Assembly (NCBI RefSeq): GCF_020618775.1
Contig: NZ_JAESVB010000007.1
Span: 124,001 to 188,000, forward strand
Direction of reading: 5' to 3'
DNA: 64,000 nucleotides
Origin: Acidisoma silvae
GTDB lineage: Bacteria; Pseudomonadota; Alphaproteobacteria; Acetobacterales; Acetobacteraceae
The notes beneath the pieces are model-generated. The model saw only the letters and a program-made list of their open reading frames with translations. It was not told where the DNA came from and ran no database searches. Of the stretch, positions 61,218-64,000 are shown in pieces; positions within the stretch are counted from its first letter, which is position 1, and each line of letters opens with the position of its first letter. The position numbers and the translations under genes were made by a program.

Positions 61218-61733
61218 TTGATTCGAATCCTAGGCATCGACCCCGGCCTGCGCATCACCGGCTGGGGCGTGGTGGAGACGGATGGCAACCGCCTGCGCCA
61301 TGTCGCGGATGGCATCGTCATGACAGACAGCGCCGCCAGCGTGCCGACGCGCCTCTGCGCCTTGCATGAAGCGCTCTCGGCCTTGATCGCCCTGCACTGC
61401 CCACAGGAAGCGGCGGTGGAGGAAACCTATGTCAATACCAATGCCACGGCGACGCTGAAGCTTGGCTATGCGCGCGGCGTGGCATTGCTGGCCCCGGCTT
61501 TGGCCGGCCTGCCGGTCGCCGAATATGGCGCCAAAACGGTGAAGCTGTCCGTCGTCGGCACGGGCGGGGCGGACAAAAACCAGGTCGGGCTGATGGTCCG
61601 CCGCCTGCTGCCGGGTGCGACCCTGAAGCGCGCGGATGCCGCCGACGCGCTGGCCGTCGCCATCTGCCATGCCCATCACCGCGCCAGCCGTAACGCCTGG
61701 AGCCGCTCGGCGGCGATGGCCGGCAACGCATGA
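61218..61733 (+). CDS. ruvC: Holliday junction resolvase RuvC
   Basis: RNase H-fold endonuclease of 171 residues that cuts Holliday junctions in concert with RuvAB. The catalytic acids are visible: Asp8 in GIDPGLRITGWG, Glu in AVEETYVN, and the pair in RADAADALAVAICH. The start is a TTG at 61218; no ATG is available in frame upstream, and the family start IRILGIDPG follows immediately. Its stop overlaps the ruvA ATG (ATGA). Confidence 0.96.
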   Translation: MIRILGIDPGLRITGWGVVETDGNRLRHVADGIVMTDSAASVPTRLCALHEALSALIALHCPQEAAVEETYVNTNATATLKLGYARGVALLAPALAGLPVAEYGAKTVKLSVVGTGGADKNQVGLMVRRLLPGATLKRADAADALAVAICHAHHRASRNAWSRSAAMAGNA

Positions 61734-62344
61734 TCGGTTTCCTGCGCGGGGTGGTGGAATCCCAGGATGACGGCCATTGCATTATCGAGACAACGGGCGG
61801 CGTCGGCTATCTGGTGCAGGCCTCCTCCCGCACACTGTCGGCCCTGCCGCCGGCGCCGGCCGTCATTCGTCTTCTGATCGAAACCTTCGTCCGCGAGGAC
61901 GCGATCACGCTCTACGGTTTCGCGACGGCGGCCGAGCGCGCCTGGTTCCGGCTGCTGACGACGGTGCAGGGCGTCGGGCCGAAGGTCGCGCTGTCCATTC
62001 TCTCCGCCTTGTCCTCCGATGAGCTCTCGCTCGCGATCGCCGCCGGGGACCGCACCGCCCTCGGCCGGGCGTCCGGCGTCGGCCCCAAACTCGCCGCGCG
62101 CCTCGCTTTGGAATTGAAGGAAAAGGCCGGCAGCCTGCCACTGCCCATCGCACTCGCCGATGGCATCATCGCCCCGGCCGCCGCCCCCGGCGGCGTGCTG
62201 GATGACGCGCTCTCGGCGCTGCTGAACCTCGGCTATCGCCGGCCGGAAGCCCAGGCCGCGCTGAACCGCGCGGCAGCGAAGCTGGGGGATGCCCCCGATG
62301 TCGCGACCCTGATCCCGGCGGCACTGCGGGAACTCGCGAAATGA
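61730..62344 (+). CDS. ruvA: Holliday junction DNA-binding protein RuvA
   Basis: Tetrameric junction-binding subunit, 204 residues. The OB domain starts MIGFLRGVVESQDD. Two helix-hairpin-helix elements follow (LTTVQGVGPKVALSIL and GRASGVGPKLAARLALELK). The flexible linker and C-terminal RuvB-binding domain end in TLIPAALRELAK. The gene is translationally coupled to ruvC. A palindromic element separates it from ruvB. Confidence 0.97.
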   Translation: MIGFLRGVVESQDDGHCIIETTGGVGYLVQASSRTLSALPPAPAVIRLLIETFVREDAITLYGFATAAERAWFRLLTTVQGVGPKVALSILSALSSDELSLAIAAGDRTALGRASGVGPKLAARLALELKEKAGSLPLPIALADGIIAPAAAPGGVLDDALSALLNLGYRRPEAQAALNRAAAKLGDAPDVATLIPAALRELAK

Positions 62345-62382
62345 CGACCCGCCTTCTGCTTCCGGACAGCCCCATTGTCTCT

Positions 62383-62481
62383 GTCACCTGCGGACTTGTT
62401 CCGCGGGTCTACCCGACAGGGTGCCCGGACGCCGTTTGGGCGTCCAACCGGGTAGATGCGCGGCATGAAGCCGCGCATAAC
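62383..62481. repeat. Mirrored palindrome (REP-like element, copy 7) between ruvA and ruvB
   Basis: It shares the TCTACCC/GGGTAGA central stem and the GCGCGGCATGAAGCCGCGC hairpin with copy 6, in the reverse orientation. A further stem GGACGCC-N6-GGCGTCC style repeat sits at its centre (GGACGCCGTTTGGGCGTCC). It lies inside the ruvC-ruvA-ruvB operon. Confidence 0.83.
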
Positions 62482-62504
62482 GCAAAAAGAGCGGAAGGGC
62501 AGTC

Positions 62505-63620
62505 ATGACGACCCGCCCGCGCAGCCGCAAAGCAGCCGAACCCGATCTGTCAGAAGACGTGGAGGACCGCCCGGTCTCTCCCGTGCGCGCCATGGAAGAT
62601 GCGGGCGAGGCCAGCCTGCGCCCGCAAACCCTGTCGGACTTCATCGGCCAGGAAGGCAACCGGCAGAACCTCGCCATTTTCATCGAAGCCGCCCGCGCGC
62701 GGGCCGAGGCGCTGGACCATGTGCTGCTGCATGGTCCGCCGGGCCTGGGCAAGACCACGCTGGCGCAGATCGTGGCGCGGGAGCTCGGCGTCGGCTTCCG
62801 TGCGACCTCCGGTCCCGTCATCCAGAAATCCGGCGATTTGGCGGCGATTCTCACCAATCTGCAGCCGCGTGACGTGCTGTTCATTGACGAAATCCATCGC
62901 CTACAGCCTGCGATCGAAGAAGTGCTCTATCCCGCGATGGAGGATTTTCAGCTCGATCTCGTCATCGGCGAAGGCCCTGCCGCGCGGTCACTCCGCATCG
63001 ACCTGCCGCCCTTCACCCTGGTGGGCGCCACCACGCGGTCCGGCCTGCTGGCGACGCCGCTGCGGGACCGCTTCGGCATTCCGCTGCGGCTGGTGCTGTA
63101 CACGCCGGACGAGCTGCGCGTCATCGTCGCGCGCGGGGCGCGGCTGCTCGGTTTCGACCTGACCGAAGACGGCGCTTATGAAATCGCCCGCCGCAGCCGT
63201 GGCACGCCGCGCATCGCCGGCCGCCTGCTGCGCCGCGTGCGCGATTTCGCGGCGGTCGAGGGGCGCGGCCAGGTCGACCGCGTCATCGCCGACGCGGCCC
63301 TGACCCGTCTGGAAGTCGATCATCGCGGGCTGGATGCCATGGACCGCCGCTATCTGCGCCGCATCGCCGAGCATCATGCCGGCGGCCCCGTGGGGGTGGA
63401 GACGCTGGCGGCCGCGCTTGCCGAGGCGAGGGACACGCTGGAAGACGTGATCGAGCCCTATCTGATCCAGGAAGGCCTCATCCTGCGCACCAGTCGGGGC
63501 CGCATGCTGGGCGAGCCCGGCTGGCGGCATCTGGACATGGCGCCACCGCCGCTATCGCCCGAGCAGAAGGCCATGCTGACGCCGGACCTGTTCACGGCCA
63601 AAGACAGGGACGCGTCATGA
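62505..63620 (+). CDS. ruvB: Holliday junction branch migration ATPase RuvB
   Basis: Hexameric AAA+ motor of 371 residues. The Walker A motif is [10 protein letters not shown] (about 76-85) and Walker B is LFIDEIH (about 125-131). Sensor 1 and arginine-finger regions appear in [10 protein letters not shown] and the following TPLRDRFG. The N-terminus is about 25 residues longer than in E. coli, which is common in this class. GGAAGG precedes the ATG. It overlaps ybgC (ATGA). Confidence 0.97.
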   Translation: MTTRPRSRKAAEPDLSEDVEDRPVSPVRAMEDAGEASLRPQTLSDFIGQEGNRQNLAIFIEAARARAEALDHVLLHGPPGLGKTTLAQIVARELGVGFRATSGPVIQKSGDLAAILTNLQPRDVLFIDEIHRLQPAIEEVLYPAMEDFQLDLVIGEGPAARSLRIDLPPFTLVGATTRSGLLATPLRDRFGIPLRLVLYTPDELRVIVARGARLLGFDLTEDGAYEIARRSRGTPRIAGRLLRRVRDFAAVEGRGQVDRVIADAALTRLEVDHRGLDAMDRRYLRRIAEHHAGGPVGVETLAAALAEARDTLEDVIEPYLIQEGLILRTSRGRMLGEPGWRHLDMAPPPLSPEQKAMLTPDLFTAKDRDAS

Positions 63621-64000
63621 GCGACTCCGATATGGCCCAGGGCGTCCATCTCTACCCCGTTCGAGTCTATTTCGAAGACACGGACGCTGGCGGCATCGTC
63701 TATCACGCCAATTACCTGCGCTTCGCGGAAAGGGCGCGGACTGAAGCCCTGCGTGCCATGGGCCTGCCCCATTCCGATATGATGTTGCGTCACGGCATGA
63801 TCTTCGTGGTGCGACACGCGGAGTTGGACTATCAGCGCCCTGCTCGGCTCGACGATTCGCTGGTGGTCGAGACGACCACCACATCGGTGGGCGGCGCGTC
63901 GATGAAGTTGAGGCAGCGTGTGAAGCGCGGCGACGAGACCCTTGTGGTCGTGGATGTGACGCTGGTCAGCGTCAGAGAGGAAACCGGCCGGGCGGACCGC
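63617..64000 (+). CDS. ybgC: Acyl-CoA thioesterase YbgC, 3' end outside the window
   Basis: Hot-dog-fold thioesterase associated with the Tol-Pal cluster. The first 128 residues are visible. The active-site region [19 protein letters not shown] is intact, with the catalytic Asp in [19 protein letters not shown] follows as in the family. The ATG overlaps the ruvB stop. The frame is still open at the window edge, so the gene continues; tolQ would be the expected next gene. Confidence 0.93.
   Translation, partial: MSDSDMAQGVHLYPVRVYFEDTDAGGIVYHANYLRFAERARTEALRAMGLPHSDMMLRHGMIFVVRHAELDYQRPARLDDSLVVETTTTSVGGASMKLRQRVKRGDETLVVVDVTLVSVREETGRADR

Overview
The window is a GC-rich, gene-dense chromosomal segment of an alphaproteobacterium, most likely Rhodospirillales and probably Acetobacteraceae-like. 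The pointers are the gene orders xseB-ispA-dxs and rplM-rpsI-argC, a cyoABCD quinol oxidase, a full set of hopanoid side-chain genes (hpnG, H, I, J, K, M), a short type-2 ArgC and mirrored intergenic palindromes bounded by GTCAT/ATGAC. There are no rRNA, tRNA, phage, transposase or CRISPR features. Almost everything is housekeeping or metabolism; the accessory signal is confined to toxin-antitoxin scars and a few inserted genes.

Layout. 1-5.2 kb: the 3' end of an exported protein, then xseB-ispA-dxs with a two-domain flavin reductase (minus strand). 5.4-13.3 kb: a DEAD-box RNA helicase, an APC permease, a nitrate/sulfonate-type ABC importer and an ArgE-like deacetylase. 13.3-19.9 kb: a HAD phosphatase, a DUF1028 protein, a GH15 glucanase, two MFS transporters and an orphan antitoxin. 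20.2-24.2 kb: cyoABCD closed by a strong terminator. 24.6-30.4 kb: an isochorismatase-like hydrolase, a TrkA-N potassium channel, a PuuD-type amidotransferase, a DUF2934 protein, a Tat-exported Bug-like receptor, apt and a lipoprotein. 30.4-34.7 kb: rplM-rpsI-argC-gamma carbonic anhydrase, a CoA-binding protein and a DUF2076 protein. 34.8-38.0 kb: dapD-dapE with two related membrane proteins. 38.1-46.5 kb: the hopanoid region. 46.7-52.6 kb: aspS, two antitoxins with toxin remnants, glgX and a small exported protein. 52.8-64 kb: qorB/HxlR regulator, rnd, an Fsr-type efflux pump, der, lexA, parD with a frameshifted parE, yebC-ruvC-ruvA-ruvB and the start of ybgC.

How the genes connect. The MEP/isoprenoid pathway (dxs, ispA, ispH) feeds the hopanoid genes. 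HpnH and HpnG build ribosyl-type side chains on diploptene. HpnI, HpnK and HpnJ turn bacteriohopanetetrol into its cyclitol ether. HpnM is an MlaC-like periplasmic carrier. A pump of the fosmidomycin-resistance family (Fsr), which protects against a MEP-pathway inhibitor, is also encoded here. LexA and RuvCAB lie close together. The squalene-hopene part of the pathway (hpnCDEF) and cyoE must lie elsewhere.

The observations most worth following are: four antitoxin genes whose toxins are absent, truncated or frameshifted; an FkbM methyltransferase wedged between hpnH and hpnG and flanked by direct copies of the hpnG/hpnH end; an apparent non-AUG (ATC) start for hpnG; a potassium channel with TVGYD in place of TVGYG; and a flavin reductase with a C-terminal MarR-like domain next to dxs without its usual oxygenase partner.
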